Of a stretch of 64,000 nt of DNA, positions 1 through 8,419 are shown piece after piece (the stretch's first letter is position 1; every line of letters begins with the position of its first letter). Origin of the DNA: Bacilli bacterium (lineage in GTDB: Bacteria; Bacillota_I; Bacilli_A; ML615J-28; CAG-313). Location: contig JAFTPH010000038.1 in NCBI GenBank assembly GCA_017463365.1, positions 1 to 64,000 of the forward strand. The letters are read 5' to 3'. The notes below the pieces were generated by a model. That model did no database searches, was not told the DNA's origin, and worked only from the letters and a program-made list of their open reading frames with translations. A program made the position numbers and the translations under genes.

Positions 1-67
1 TTAAATTATTGTTTTATCTATGTTAATTATTTATTGTACATGTTCCCACCCCTTATTATAACTTGTT

Positions 68-96
68 TTGTGATTTGTTTTATATCACGCTATAAT
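68..96 (+). promoter_or_regulatory. Candidate plus-strand promoter with no ORF downstream
   Basis: TTGTGA at 68-73 and TATAAT at 91-96 are separated by exactly 17 bases. It points to the right into about 75 bases of extremely AT-rich DNA and then into the hairpin at 173-212, which has T-rich sequence on both strands. A transcript of about 110 bases with no open frame is possible. AT-rich DNA produces such matches by chance, so this is tentative. The rest of 1-218 shows nothing else I recognise. Confidence 0.3.
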
Positions 97-166
97 TTTA
101 ACAATATTTTATTTTATTATCAACTAAAAGTATAATTTTTTTATTTAAAAATAACATTTAATAAAA

Positions 167-213
167 TTAAAAAAAGATGAAGTTTTGAAACATTAGCTTC
201 TTCTTCATCTTTT
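167..213 (-). terminator. Rho-independent terminator after psuG
   Basis: A 10-bp perfect stem (173-182 with 203-212) around a 20-base loop is followed on the minus strand by a run of T residues. It lies just past the psuG stop codon. The plus strand also has a short T tract after the stem, so it may work in both directions. Confidence 0.75.
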
Positions 214-218
214 ATTAT

Positions 219-1124
219 CTATTTATTATATTCAGCTGCAATCTTACTTGCTAATGCGCAGTTATTTAAAACTAGTTGGATATTTGATTTTAAACTTTCT
301 CCACCAGTAATATCTTTGATTTTCGCCAGTAAGAATGGTGTTACTTTTTTACCAGTTATATTTAATGCTTCTGCTTCAGCTAATGCTTCACTTATTGCTT
401 TATTCATAACATTTTCATCTAATGAATATTCAGCTGGTACTGGGTTAGTAACAAGAACTCCACCGTTTAAATTCATTTCCCATTTATACTTTAAGATATC
501 AGCAATTTCTTTTGGTGTATCAACTCTAAAGTTTACATCATATTCACTAGTTCTTGTATAGAAAGCTGGTAATTTATCAGTACCATATCCTAAAACTAAA
601 ACCCCTTTAGTTTCTAGATATTCTAGTGTTTTTTCTAAATCAAGGATTGCTTTAGCACCAGCACAAACAACACATACATTTGTTTGAGCAAGTTCTTCTA
701 AGTCATTAGAGATATCCATTGTAACTTCGGCTTTTTTGTGAACTCCACCGATTCCTCCGGTTGCAAAAACCTTTATTCCCGCAATAGATGCTAAAATCAT
801 TGTTGCACTTACAGTTGTTGCTCCATCTAAAGATTTAGCCATAACATATGGTAAATCACGACGAGACACTTTAACTACTTCTAAACCACGACGTCCAATA
901 TAATCAATTTCTTCATGACTTAATCCAATTACGGCTTCCCCTTGGATTAAAGCAATGGTTGCTGGAACAGCACCATTTTTTAGCACTGTTTCTTCGCATT
1001 TAAGCGCTGTTTCAACATTTTCAGGGTAAGGCATCCCATGAGAAATAATTGTTGATTCTAAAGCGACAATTGGTTGATTATTTTTTAAAGCTTCTTCTAC
1101 ATGTTTTCCAAGTCTAATTCGCAT
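219..1124 (-). CDS. psuG: Pseudouridine-5'-phosphate glycosidase
   Basis: Splits pseudouridine 5'-phosphate to uracil and ribose 5-phosphate (the reversible PsuG / IndA-like family), a cytoplasmic step of pseudouridine breakdown. The 301-residue protein matches the usual family length and shows ALESTIISHGMPYPEN near residue 21, the KVSRRDLP segment, SATMILASIAGIKVFATGGIGG and the C-terminal NPVPAEYSL motif. I chose ATG at 1124: it follows the amidase stop codon by one base (TAGCATG), so translation is probably coupled. The frame stays open 72 bases further into the upstream gene, but that extension has no family character. The partner kinase PsuK is not in the window, although an RluA-type pseudouridine synthase lies at 10 kb. 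Confidence 0.93.
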   Translation of the reverse strand: MRIRLGKHVEEALKNNQPIVALESTIISHGMPYPENVETALKCEETVLKNGAVPATIALIQGEAVIGLSHEEIDYIGRRGLEVVKVSRRDLPYVMAKSLDGATTVSATMILASIAGIKVFATGGIGGVHKKAEVTMDISNDLEELAQTNVCVVCAGAKAILDLEKTLEYLETKGVLVLGYGTDKLPAFYTRTSEYDVNFRVDTPKEIADILKYKWEMNLNGGVLVTNPVPAEYSLDENVMNKAISEALAEAEALNITGKKVTPFLLAKIKDITGGESLKSNIQLVLNNCALASKIAAEYNK

Positions 1125-1125
1125 G

Positions 1126-2955
1126 CTATTTCTTTTCTCCTGATGGATATAATGTAAATGTTGAAGATTGTTCGAAAACATATGTACCTTTAACAACTTT
1201 TAATGTAACGGTAACATCAGTTGCTTTAGAAACTGGTTTAGCATACATTAATCCATTGGCTACTGATTCAAATAACTCTGGATTAGACACAGTCCATGTA
1301 ACCTCTGCATCTGCTAAATATTTCATTGCTACATATTCTTTCGCAACCATTTGTAAGAATTCATTATAACGATCAGTTCTAAGCATATAACTTGGACATT
1401 CTTTACCTGATGTATCATGGTGACGAACTACGTTATCGAATGTTAAATTATATTTATGCATTAAGTAAGCAATAAGTTTTGCGTCTTGATGCATTGCACC
1501 ATCATAGTTACCATCTTGGTTAATACACATTTCGATACCAATTGAGTTAGAGTTACGATATGGTAACCATTTACCATAATCTCCACCTGCGTGCCAACAA
1601 TATACTTCATCATCAAATGATTGATAGATACCTTCATGGTCTACTTGATAGTTCCAAGAAGCTGGTGAATATGGACGATTTCCATATGCTCTATCATATT
1701 GGATTTTAGCAAGTAATTCCGCATTATTTCCTTCTCCTGGCATACCAGATTCATGAACTACAATCCATAGAATATTTTCTTCATTAGGGATAACATATCC
1801 TTCATAGAAGTGTTCATAAACGGCTTTAAGGTTAGAGTTATTAGGATCAGTTGAAATTGCTGGATGAGTTGCACTTGTCCAGTGTTCAACAAGTCCTGGT
1901 TTTGTTACATCAATAAAGTAATCTTGTTTTAAGAATGGTGATTTACCATCAATTAAGTTAAGTACCGCACCATCGTATGTCGCATATTGTTCTTTTAAGA
2001 ATAATTCACCTGTTCCATATTGATCATAAACAATATTTTTATGAGCAATAATCTTAGTAGGCATAATTGTTGATAACCATAAGTTTAAGAATTCTTCTTC
2101 ACTTGCTCCACCAAAATCATCAATTGTGAAAGCATTTTGTAATGATGCATCTCCACTAATTACGTGATATGTAAAAGTGCAACTTACTTTATCAACTGGT
2201 CTAATTAATACACCTTCTGGACTAATTGTTCCTGGCACACTGCTACTCCAAGAAATAGTTGCACCTAGTGTTGGGTGAGTTGAAGGAAGTTGAGTAATTA
2301 ATCCTTCTTGGAATAAAGCTGTTTGTTCTTCTGCCCAAGACATTACTTTTTTAACAAGTTGAGCATCAGTGTATTTAGCAAGAGTAATATCTTTTGTAAA
2401 TACTTTTCTTTCGTTTCCTTTAATAATTGTAACCTCAAATGTTACCACTTGGTCTTCATTTGTTTGGTTTACAACCCCTTCACTAGTAATGATTTCTTCA
2501 TTAAGTGATTTATACATAACACTAAATTCACCATAATTACTAGTTACAAGTTTTAAATCTTTAACTGTAGATGATTTTAGTTTAGGTCCATAGTATTCCC
2601 ATGCGATATCAAATAAACCTTCAGTATCAGCTTTTACTAATACTTCAAATTCTTTACTATGTTTTTCACCTTCAACTTCAATTGTTGCCCTCATAGTTAC
2701 AGTTTTATCTTCTGTTTGAATATAACTATATCCTTCAGGAGCTAATACATCAGGATCACTACTTTCCCAAGTAATTGGCGTAGCTGACTCACCTACTGTT
2801 TCTGGTAATACAAAACTTGGTGAGAATTCAGCATCAACTGTAATAGCGTTTAATAATTCTTCCGCTAAATTTTTCTTTGTTGAAGGATTTCCTCCACATC
2901 CAGTAATTGTTAAAATTAATAATAGTAAAAAAATTAAAAAGCTAGTTTTTCTCAT
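1126..2955 (-). CDS. Lipoprotein N-acetylmuramoyl-L-alanine amidase (Amidase_2) with Ig-like domains
   Basis: A predicted surface lipoprotein that cuts the bond between MurNAc and the peptide stem. Residues 1-20 are a signal peptide ending in the lipobox TITGC (Cys20). Residues about 30-110 and 200-280 are beta-rich repeats with the ITWESSDPDVL / ISWSSSVPGTI pattern typical of atypical bacterial Ig-like domains. The amidase domain spans about 390-530: His401 (VVHES), Glu475 (IGIEM), His512 (RHHD) and Cys520 (KECP) fit the zinc ligands and catalytic glutamate of Amidase_2. A third Ig-like segment closes the 609-residue protein. The start has the strong site AAGGAGAT, and a consensus promoter lies directly upstream. 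It probably trims muropeptides or another cell's wall and could feed the amino-sugar operons further along. Substrate is inferred from family only. Confidence 0.88.
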   Translation of the reverse strand: MRKTSFLIFLLLLILTITGCGGNPSTKKNLAEELLNAITVDAEFSPSFVLPETVGESATPITWESSDPDVLAPEGYSYIQTEDKTVTMRATIEVEGEKHSKEFEVLVKADTEGLFDIAWEYYGPKLKSSTVKDLKLVTSNYGEFSVMYKSLNEEIITSEGVVNQTNEDQVVTFEVTIIKGNERKVFTKDITLAKYTDAQLVKKVMSWAEEQTALFQEGLITQLPSTHPTLGATISWSSSVPGTISPEGVLIRPVDKVSCTFTYHVISGDASLQNAFTIDDFGGASEEEFLNLWLSTIMPTKIIAHKNIVYDQYGTGELFLKEQYATYDGAVLNLIDGKSPFLKQDYFIDVTKPGLVEHWTSATHPAISTDPNNSNLKAVYEHFYEGYVIPNEENILWIVVHESGMPGEGNNAELLAKIQYDRAYGNRPYSPASWNYQVDHEGIYQSFDDEVYCWHAGGDYGKWLPYRNSNSIGIEMCINQDGNYDGAMHQDAKLIAYLMHKYNLTFDNVVRHHDTSGKECPSYMLRTDRYNEFLQMVAKEYVAMKYLADAEVTWTVSNPELFESVANGLMYAKPVSKATDVTVTLKVVKGTYVFEQSSTFTLYPSGEKK

Positions 2956-2968
2956 ATTTTAAATCTCC

Positions 2969-2983
2969 TTGAAAACGCTTGTA
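2969..2983 (+). promoter_or_regulatory. cre-like operator in the amidase leader
   Basis: The sequence TTGAAAACGCTTGTA matches the catabolite-responsive element pattern WTGNAANCGNWNNCW at all but one fixed position. It abuts the -10 box and covers the transcription start, where a bound CcpA/LacI-type repressor would block elongation. Similar boxes lie at 21078, 32679, 37878 and 62602. Confidence 0.45.
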
Positions 2984-3011
2984 TTATACCACATTTTTAT
3001 CTTTTTTTCAA
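2983..3011 (-). promoter_or_regulatory. Promoter of the amidase-psuG operon
   Basis: On the minus strand TTGAAA (3006-3011), a 17-base spacer and TATAAT (2983-2988) with an extended TGG directly before the -10 give a near-ideal sigma-A promoter. It sits between the pheT terminator and the amidase start codon. Confidence 0.8.
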
Positions 3012-3037
3012 TTATAATACTATGGATAAATTTTGGA

Positions 3038-3067
3038 AAAAAGAAAAAGGGAATTAATTCCCTTTTT
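3038..3067 (-). terminator. Terminator after pheT
   Basis: The palindrome AAAAAGGGAATTAATTCCC continues into a T-rich tract on the minus strand. The stem begins at the pheT stop codon and ends the pheST transcript. Confidence 0.8.
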
Positions 3068-5466
3068 TAACTACGAAGTTTAGCTTGATATCTGAATTCA
3101 GCCATTTTAATAATTTTATTTACTTTACCAGTAATAATTTCATCAGTTAAAACTTCATCAGATTCTAATGTTATACGGAAGGCAACACTCTTTAAGTCAT
3201 CACCTAGTTTTTCTCCTGTATATATATCAAATACTGTAACGTTTTTAATCATTGTTTTGTCTGTTCTATAAATCGCTTCAATGATTTCTCCAACATTTTG
3301 ATCTTTATTCATAACTAAAGCTAAGTCACGTTCAACAGCTGGAAGACGAGATATTTGTTTAAACATTTCTTCTGGAAGAGCAATGCCAAATAATTTTTCA
3401 ACATTTATTTCACATACATATGTTTCATCTAAATCTTCTTTATTTGCATAAGCTGGGTGAATTTCTCCAACAAAACCAACTAGCTCATCATTTACATAGA
3501 TACCAGCACTACGTTTTGGATGTAATTCTTTACATGGATTTTCTAAAACTTTATATGTTTCTTTAATACCTAAGCGGTTAAATAATGTTTCAATAATTCC
3601 TTTGATTGTGTAGAAATCAACAACTTCTTTTTTATTCATATGGTCATAGCTTGAGAAAACATTTGTCATAGCAAGACCTAAAATCATTTCAGCTTGAGGA
3701 TTATTATCTTCATCAAAGTAATAACGATTACTTAATTCAAAAATATGAATATCATTGTTTTTACGTGTTTTATTGTATTTAACAACTTCAAGTAAACTAG
3801 GAATTAGTCCAAGTCTAACGTTTGAACGTTCTTCACTAATTGGATTTAGTAATTTAACTTCATTATAAGTATTTGGATATAAGTTGTTGAATTTTTCATT
3901 AAATTTAGAACTTACAAGGGTATATGTTAATACTTCACGAAGTCCAAGTTCAGATAAAGTTGTACCAATCACACGACGCATTTTTTGAGAAGGTGTTAAA
4001 GCCCCTGATAAATCCATTTTTGGTAATGTTTCATTTAATTTATCGTATCCATGAAGTCTCGCAATTTCTTCAATAACATCTTGTTTAATTGTAATATCAA
4101 GTCTGCGGTTAGGAACTTCAATATTTATTTCATCTTTATTTCCAGATGCATAGAAACCTAATTTTTTACAAATTTCAATAATTTCTTCAGTTTTAATATT
4201 TACCCCTAAATACTTTTCTACTTCATTTTCTGTTAAAGAGATTTTCTTACTAGGAACTGATACAATACCTTCATGAACAGAACCTTTTAATACTTTACCA
4301 CCAGCATATTTTTCTAATAAGTAACATGCATAGTTGGCTGCTAAAATAGTTTGATTTAAATCTACTCCACGTTCATATCGAACACTTGATTCACTTCTTA
4401 AACCTAAACGAGCTGAAGTTTTACGAACTGATAATGGTTTAAATACAGCTGATTCTAATACAATATTTTTTGTTGTATCTGATACTCCTGAATTAGCACA
4501 TCCCATCACTCCCGCGATACAAGTAACTTTTTCACCATCAGTGATAACAATATCATTTTCGGTTAATGTTCTTTCTTGTTCATCAAGGGTAATTGCTTTT
4601 TCACCAGGTTTAGCACATCTTACAACAATTTTATCTCCTAAAACATCTTGGTCAAAAGCATGTAATGGTTGACCAAATAATACTAAGATATAGTTAGTGA
4701 TGTCGACAACATTGTTAATTGGACGAATACCTGAGGCAATAAGTCTTGCTTTAATGAAGTTAGGTGATTCTTTAATTTCTACATCTTTAATGACTTTTGC
4801 GTAGTATGATAAACAATCTTCTGTTTCAAGTTTAACACTTACTTCTTCACTTGCAGCTTTATCTAATTCATTTGCTTCTTCGTATTCATAGATTCTCTCT
4901 CTTGAATACATGGCTGAAACGTCATTTGCTACACCATTCATTGATAATAAGTCCATACGATTAGGTGTTAAACCAAGTTCGATAGCTTCATCATTTAATT
5001 CTAAATATTCTAAGGCTGAGGCACCAAGTGGTGCATCATCATCTAAAACATAAATACCATTTGCATATTTTTCAGGAACATATTTTGATTCAAGTCCAAG
5101 TTCAGCTAAAGAACAAATCATACCGTTTGATTCAACTCCTCTAACCTTTGCTTGTTTAATTGTTCCACCAGGTAAAACAGCACCAGGTAAAGCAAGCATA
5201 ATTTTTTGCCCTTTGTCAACATTTGGTGCTCCACAAACAATTTGTAAAATTTCACTTCCTGTATTTACTTTACATACATGTAAGTGGTCAGAATCTGGAT
5301 GATCTTCAATAGATTCTACATAAGCAACGATAATGTTTGAAGCATCAGTTACTTTTTCTGTACCTTCAACTTCGATTGAATAAAGAGATAAATCACGAAC
5401 TAGTTCATCAAAACTAATGCCTTCTAAATCTACTAATTGTTTTAACCATTTATAAGAGACTTTCAT
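3067..5466 (-). CDS. pheT: Phenylalanyl-tRNA synthetase beta subunit
   Basis: Beta subunit of the heterotetrameric PheRS that charges tRNA-Phe. At 799 residues it has the normal full-length bacterial layout: N-terminal tRNA-binding (EMAP/OB) domain around 40-150 (HPDSDHLHVCKVNTG, VRGVESNGMICS), B3/B4 editing region around 210-400 (LFGQPLHAFDQD, SVRYERGVDL), B5 around 405-470, catalytic-like core around 485-680 and the C-terminal anticodon-binding fold (SRLPAVERDLALVMN). The ATG at 5466 has the site GGGGAG and begins two bases after the pheS stop, so the two are translated together. Expression should follow the T-box upstream of pheS. Confidence 0.98.
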   Translation of the reverse strand: MKVSYKWLKQLVDLEGISFDELVRDLSLYSIEVEGTEKVTDASNIIVAYVESIEDHPDSDHLHVCKVNTGSEILQIVCGAPNVDKGQKIMLALPGAVLPGGTIKQAKVRGVESNGMICSLAELGLESKYVPEKYANGIYVLDDDAPLGASALEYLELNDEAIELGLTPNRMDLLSMNGVANDVSAMYSRERIYEYEEANELDKAASEEVSVKLETEDCLSYYAKVIKDVEIKESPNFIKARLIASGIRPINNVVDITNYILVLFGQPLHAFDQDVLGDKIVVRCAKPGEKAITLDEQERTLTENDIVITDGEKVTCIAGVMGCANSGVSDTTKNIVLESAVFKPLSVRKTSARLGLRSESSVRYERGVDLNQTILAANYACYLLEKYAGGKVLKGSVHEGIVSVPSKKISLTENEVEKYLGVNIKTEEIIEICKKLGFYASGNKDEINIEVPNRRLDITIKQDVIEEIARLHGYDKLNETLPKMDLSGALTPSQKMRRVIGTTLSELGLREVLTYTLVSSKFNEKFNNLYPNTYNEVKLLNPISEERSNVRLGLIPSLLEVVKYNKTRKNNDIHIFELSNRYYFDEDNNPQAEMILGLAMTNVFSSYDHMNKKEVVDFYTIKGIIETLFNRLGIKETYKVLENPCKELHPKRSAGIYVNDELVGFVGEIHPAYANKEDLDETYVCEINVEKLFGIALPEEMFKQISRLPAVERDLALVMNKDQNVGEIIEAIYRTDKTMIKNVTVFDIYTGEKLGDDLKSVAFRITLESDEVLTDEIITGKVNKIIKMAEFRYQAKLRS

Positions 5467-5468
5467 AA

Positions 5469-6503
5469 TTATTCTCCCCTTTCAAATTGTTTTAAGAAAC
5501 GTACATCATTAGTATATAAGTGACGAATATCATCAATACCATGACGTAACATTGTAACACGTTCAATACCAATACCAAACGCAAATCCACGCATCACTTC
5601 TGGATCATATCCTGCCGCTTTTAAAACGTTAGGATGAACCATACCAGCTCCTAGGATTTCAATCCAACCAGTTTTTTTACACATTGGACAACCCTTTCCT
5701 CCACATTTAAAACAAGATACGTCCACTTCAACACTTGGTTCAGTAAATGGGAAATATGATGGTTTAAATCTAATTTTACGATCTTCCCCAAACATCTTTT
5801 TAATAAATAAACTTAAAGTTCCTTTTAAATCAGACATTGTGATGTCTTTATCAACAACTAACCCTTCAAATTGCATAAATTGATGTGAGTGTGTCGCATC
5901 ATCATCATCACGGCGGTATACTTTACCAGGGCATAAAATTTTAATTGGTTGACCCTTTGCTTTAAGCATTGTTCTTGCTTGAACAGGTGAAGTTTGCGTA
6001 CGCATTAATAAATTTTCCGTGATATAGAATGAATCTTGCATATCACGAGCAGGATGTCCTTTTGGAACGTTTAACATTTCAAAGTTATATAAGTCAAGTT
6101 CTACTTCTGGACCTTCAGCAATATCATAACCCATTCCAATAAAGATATCTTCTACTTCTCTAATTGTTTTTGTCATTACATGAAGGGAACCTCTTGAGAA
6201 CTTTTTACCAGGTAAAGTTACATCAATCTTTTCACTTTCAAGTTTCGCATTAACCGCTTGTTCTTCTAAATAAGCTCTTTTTGCGTTAACTGTTTGTTCA
6301 ATTAAATTTTTAAATTCATTAGCTTTTTGACCAAATGATTTTCTTTCTTCTGGTGATAAAGATCCCATTTGTTTCATTATTTCATTTAATGGACTCTTTT
6401 TTCCTAAATATTCACTACGACATTCATTTAGTTCAAGTTGAGTTTTAGCCGCATTAATTTTTTCAACTGCGACACTTTTCATTTCTTCTAATTTCTTTAA
6501 CAT
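5469..6503 (-). CDS. pheS: Phenylalanyl-tRNA synthetase alpha subunit
   Basis: Catalytic alpha subunit of PheRS, 344 residues, which is the normal length. It has the N-terminal coiled coil (about 1-90), class II motif 1 around 110-140 ([20 protein letters not shown]), the motif 2 region ([22 protein letters not shown]), [18 protein letters not shown] and motif 3 ([18 protein letters not shown]). A four-cysteine cluster ([12 protein letters not shown]) lies in the active-site half, as in many bacterial PheS. The start has AGGAGG seven bases upstream. First gene of the pheST operon, under T-box control. Confidence 0.98.
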   Translation of the reverse strand: MLKKLEEMKSVAVEKINAAKTQLELNECRSEYLGKKSPLNEIMKQMGSLSPEERKSFGQKANEFKNLIEQTVNAKRAYLEEQAVNAKLESEKIDVTLPGKKFSRGSLHVMTKTIREVEDIFIGMGYDIAEGPEVELDLYNFEMLNVPKGHPARDMQDSFYITENLLMRTQTSPVQARTMLKAKGQPIKILCPGKVYRRDDDDATHSHQFMQFEGLVVDKDITMSDLKGTLSLFIKKMFGEDRKIRFKPSYFPFTEPSVEVDVSCFKCGGKGCPMCKKTGWIEILGAGMVHPNVLKAAGYDPEVMRGFAFGIGIERVTMLRHGIDDIRHLYTNDVRFLKQFERGE

Positions 6504-6524
6504 GATTTCCTCCTAAAATAAAAA

Positions 6525-6565
6525 GCCCTTAACTAAAATTGTCTTAAGACAATTTGTTAAGGACG
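6525..6565 (-). terminator. T-box regulatory terminator of pheST
   Basis: On the minus strand a long stem (CCTTAAC...GTTAAGG with an inner AATTGTC/GACAATT stem) is followed by GCTTTTTATTTT. It lies between the T-box sequence and the pheS start and is the hairpin that would form when tRNA-Phe is charged. Confidence 0.8.
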
Positions 6566-6775
6566 AAAGCTTTTTTTCGTGGTACCACCTTAGTTCAAAA
6601 ATTAAACACTCTTAATTTTCCTCATTATGCTTGTTAACACAGTTTCCCTGCGAGTGTTGTTAGCACCAGCTCCTAAGGCGAACTTTCAAAAACGTTTATT
6701 AGATGTTTTCCACCAATAACATCCTCTCTATCAATAAAGCTGTTTTTTACTCTTCCTTGATCATCGCATTTATAT
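6525..6775 (-). promoter_or_regulatory. T-box riboswitch leader of pheST
   Basis: The minus strand carries the T-box core AAGGTGGTACCACG at 6578-6591, downstream of about 170 bases of structured leader, and then the regulatory terminator. A TTC triplet at 6680-6682 in the proximal part of Stem I fits a phenylalanine specifier, though I could not fold the stem to prove it. Uncharged tRNA-Phe would pair with the specifier and the T-box and favour antitermination, raising pheST expression. Confidence 0.92.
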
Positions 6776-6783
6776 ACGTATAT

Positions 6784-6812
6784 ATTATACCAAAAAGTTC
6801 TTATTTTGTCTT
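6784..6812 (-). promoter_or_regulatory. Probable promoter of the pheST T-box transcript
   Basis: TATAAT on the minus strand at 6784-6789 starts the T-box leader. A -35 candidate AAGACA lies 17 bases further upstream at 6807-6812 and is only a partial match. Confidence 0.6.
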
Positions 6813-6826
6813 CTTTTTTACAAATG

Positions 6827-6852
6827 AAAAACACAAAGCTTTTTGAAAAAGC
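6827..6852 (-). terminator. Weak candidate terminator downstream of the Abi gene
   Basis: The palindrome GCTTTTTCAAAAAGC (6838-6852) is followed on the minus strand by TTTGTGTTTTT. It is the only terminator-like element between the Abi stop codon at 7011 and the pheST promoter. The stem is AT-rich and short. The rest of 6853-7010 holds nothing I recognise. Confidence 0.35.
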
Positions 6853-7010
6853 AACAGCTCTTTAAAGTTTTTTAGGTTTTCTTTTTGTGGTACTAACTTC
6901 TCACCATTTCTTAATTAATATTAAAATAAAGTAAATACTTTTCATTTTTTAGTCCACATCTATATTATGCACAGAATATAATCAATAATTAAAAGTGGTT
7001 TTAAAAGTTT

Positions 7011-7862
7011 TTATAACAATAACTCTCGCCAATTAGTTGGAAACCCCATTCTATTTAAATCAATATCTTCACTATACTCTTCTATTAATGCTTCTAGTTC
7101 TATAACGAAATTTTTCCAATCAGTTTTCCAACATAATAATTCCTTCATAACTAGCAAATAACTAAATAAAGTCTTTGTAAATTTAAACGAATAATTTTTG
7201 GGAGTTTTAGGGATTGAAATCATATGGGTGTTATAAATTCTTGCATAATGCGCACAACAATTTCTTAAATGAGTCAAACAATATAACCATGATGATAATT
7301 TATCATGTTTAACATTTAAAGATTTTGATATTTCTTTTTGAAGTTGTGTATCTAGTTGATAATACATTTTTGATATAAAACCAAAATCAAAAAATTCAAT
7401 TATCACCCATAACGGGAAATGCCCTTGATATTTCTCACAGTGATGAATTATAATTGGATTGCTCTTATTCCTTTCTAAACATTTAGATATTTTTTCTTGT
7501 AATGCACCTTCATCAAACATAGCATTATAATTATTTCCATTTAAATAACCTAAAGGCCCATATTTCTTTGAATGAAAATATGCAATTTTTGTTTTAATCA
7601 TTACCTCTATATATTCAATAATGTAACTTATCATATTTCTAAGTTTTCTATCAAATAAATAGTTTCTATAAACTTTATTAAATGTTGTTCCCTCTATATA
7701 TTTATCTTCTGATTCCTTAAAAGGCAAAAAATAAGAGGCTAAACGATAGTAATTAACATCTCTTAAAACAGTATGCACTTCATTTTCGTCTTCTATTAAA
7801 CAACCACGACTTCTTAATAATATAATTTGTTCATCAATACTTAAGTGTTCCTTAACATTCAT
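7011..7862 (-). CDS. Abi_2 family (AbiD/AbiF-type) abortive-infection protein with HEPN motif
   Basis: A 283-residue Abi_2 protein, a family linked to phage defence and toxin-antitoxin activity. Visible marks are DVNYYRLASYFLPF (about 36-49), FPLWVIIEFFDFGFISKMY (149-167) and the HEPN RNase signature LRNCCAHYARIYN, in which Arg200 and His205 form the R-4x-H motif. I start it at ATG 7862, preceded by AGGATG. The frame is open to about 8006, but that stretch contains a promoter and a terminator hairpin, so the extension is not coding. A promoter, a roughly 50-base structured RNA and its terminator lie directly upstream, the arrangement of RNA-antitoxin/Abi systems. Likely an RNA-cleaving toxin held in check by the upstream RNA. 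The activity is inferred from family. Confidence 0.88.
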   Translation of the reverse strand: MNVKEHLSIDEQIILLRSRGCLIEDENEVHTVLRDVNYYRLASYFLPFKESEDKYIEGTTFNKVYRNYLFDRKLRNMISYIIEYIEVMIKTKIAYFHSKKYGPLGYLNGNNYNAMFDEGALQEKISKCLERNKSNPIIIHHCEKYQGHFPLWVIIEFFDFGFISKMYYQLDTQLQKEISKSLNVKHDKLSSWLYCLTHLRNCCAHYARIYNTHMISIPKTPKNYSFKFTKTLFSYLLVMKELLCWKTDWKNFVIELEALIEEYSEDIDLNRMGFPTNWRELLL

Positions 7863-7876
7863 ATTTATCATCCTAT

Positions 7877-7929
7877 AAAAAAAACATCTCCCCTGGGCCA
7901 CATTTAAAAGAGGTGCGGGGAGTTTTATC
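7877..7929 (-). ncRNA. Short terminator-ended RNA upstream of the Abi gene (abiF-type ncRNA candidate)
   Basis: Downstream of an extended -10 promoter, the minus strand reads CTCCCC, a short inner CAC/GTG pairing, GGGGAG, then ATGTTTTTTTT. The GC-rich stem pairs 7888-7893 with 7917-7922 and the T run is at 7877-7884. This stands out sharply from the AT-rich surroundings. An RNA of about 50 bases ending 15 bases before the Abi start fits the layout of Abi_2-associated ncRNAs (the abiF motif) and of type III RNA antitoxins. I cannot confirm a match to the published motif from sequence reading alone. It could instead be a simple attenuator. Confidence 0.6.
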
Positions 7930-7935
7930 AATATC

Positions 7936-7941
7936 ATTATA
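7936..7941 (-). promoter_or_regulatory. Extended -10 promoter for the Abi-upstream RNA
   Basis: TGATATAAT on the minus strand is an extended -10 element (TATAAT at 7936-7941). No good -35 is visible at the expected spacing. Transcription would start near 7929, just before the GC-rich hairpin. Confidence 0.6.
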
Positions 7942-7974
7942 TCACAAAATTTACTTATGTTGCCTATAACAGTT

Positions 7975-7989
7975 ATGAAAGCGTTTTCC
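7975..7989 (+). promoter_or_regulatory. cre-like box upstream of the Abi promoter
   Basis: ATGAAAGCGTTTTCC matches the cre pattern WTGNAANCGNWNNCW at every fixed position but the last. It lies about 35 bases upstream of the -10 box. Its relevance to the Abi unit is unproven. Confidence 0.35.
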
Positions 7990-8006
7990 ATTGTGTTGCA
8001 TTTCAA

Positions 8007-8358
8007 ATGGGTTTCTTAATTTAATGTCATACTAAATAAAGATACTTTTAGTGGTCTAAACTTTTACGTACGATACACGTATCGCAACCTTAAAGAATTA
8101 ATAAAACCCATAAACATATTGATTTTACGAGGTTTAAATTATTTAAACGTTAAATATTTAAAAATTACATTTCAGCTTTATTTCCAATAGCAATAATAAT
8201 CTCAAGATTATAATATTTTATACTGCATATTTTCAATTATTGGCAGTTGTTCGGAAATTCCGAACAGTTAAATTTTCATCTAATTATTGTTCTTCTCTTG
8301 TGAAAGCCAAACAGAATCACCACAAAATTTAACTTCTAATTTTGTATTGCTATTAAGA
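8007..8358. other. Non-coding stretch with two orphan palindromes
   Basis: No credible gene on either strand. It contains the perfect inverted repeat CGATAC-AC-GTATCG at 8071-8084 and a longer one, TGTTCGGAA-A-TTCCGAACA, at 8248-8266. Neither is followed by a T run, so operators or protein-binding sites are more likely than terminators. The segment could be a decayed gene; I could not recognise remnants. Confidence 0.5.
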
Positions 8359-8385
8359 AAACACAAAGCTAAAAGCTTTGTGTTT
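8359..8385 (-). terminator. Hairpin downstream of the TetR gene
   Basis: A 12-bp perfect stem AAACACAAAGCT / AGCTTTGTGTTT around a three-base loop ends on the minus strand in TTTTC. The T tract is short but placement after the stop codon at 8420 supports a terminator. Confidence 0.6.
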
Positions 8386-8419
8386 CCCCACTTTATAATA
8401 CATCTATTAAATCCCTTAA

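Noticed and set aside
7863-8006. Longer Abi reading frame starting at 8006
   Set aside because: This stretch contains an extended -10 promoter, a GC-rich hairpin and a T run, and its translation does not resemble Abi_2 proteins. ATG 7862 has a ribosome site.
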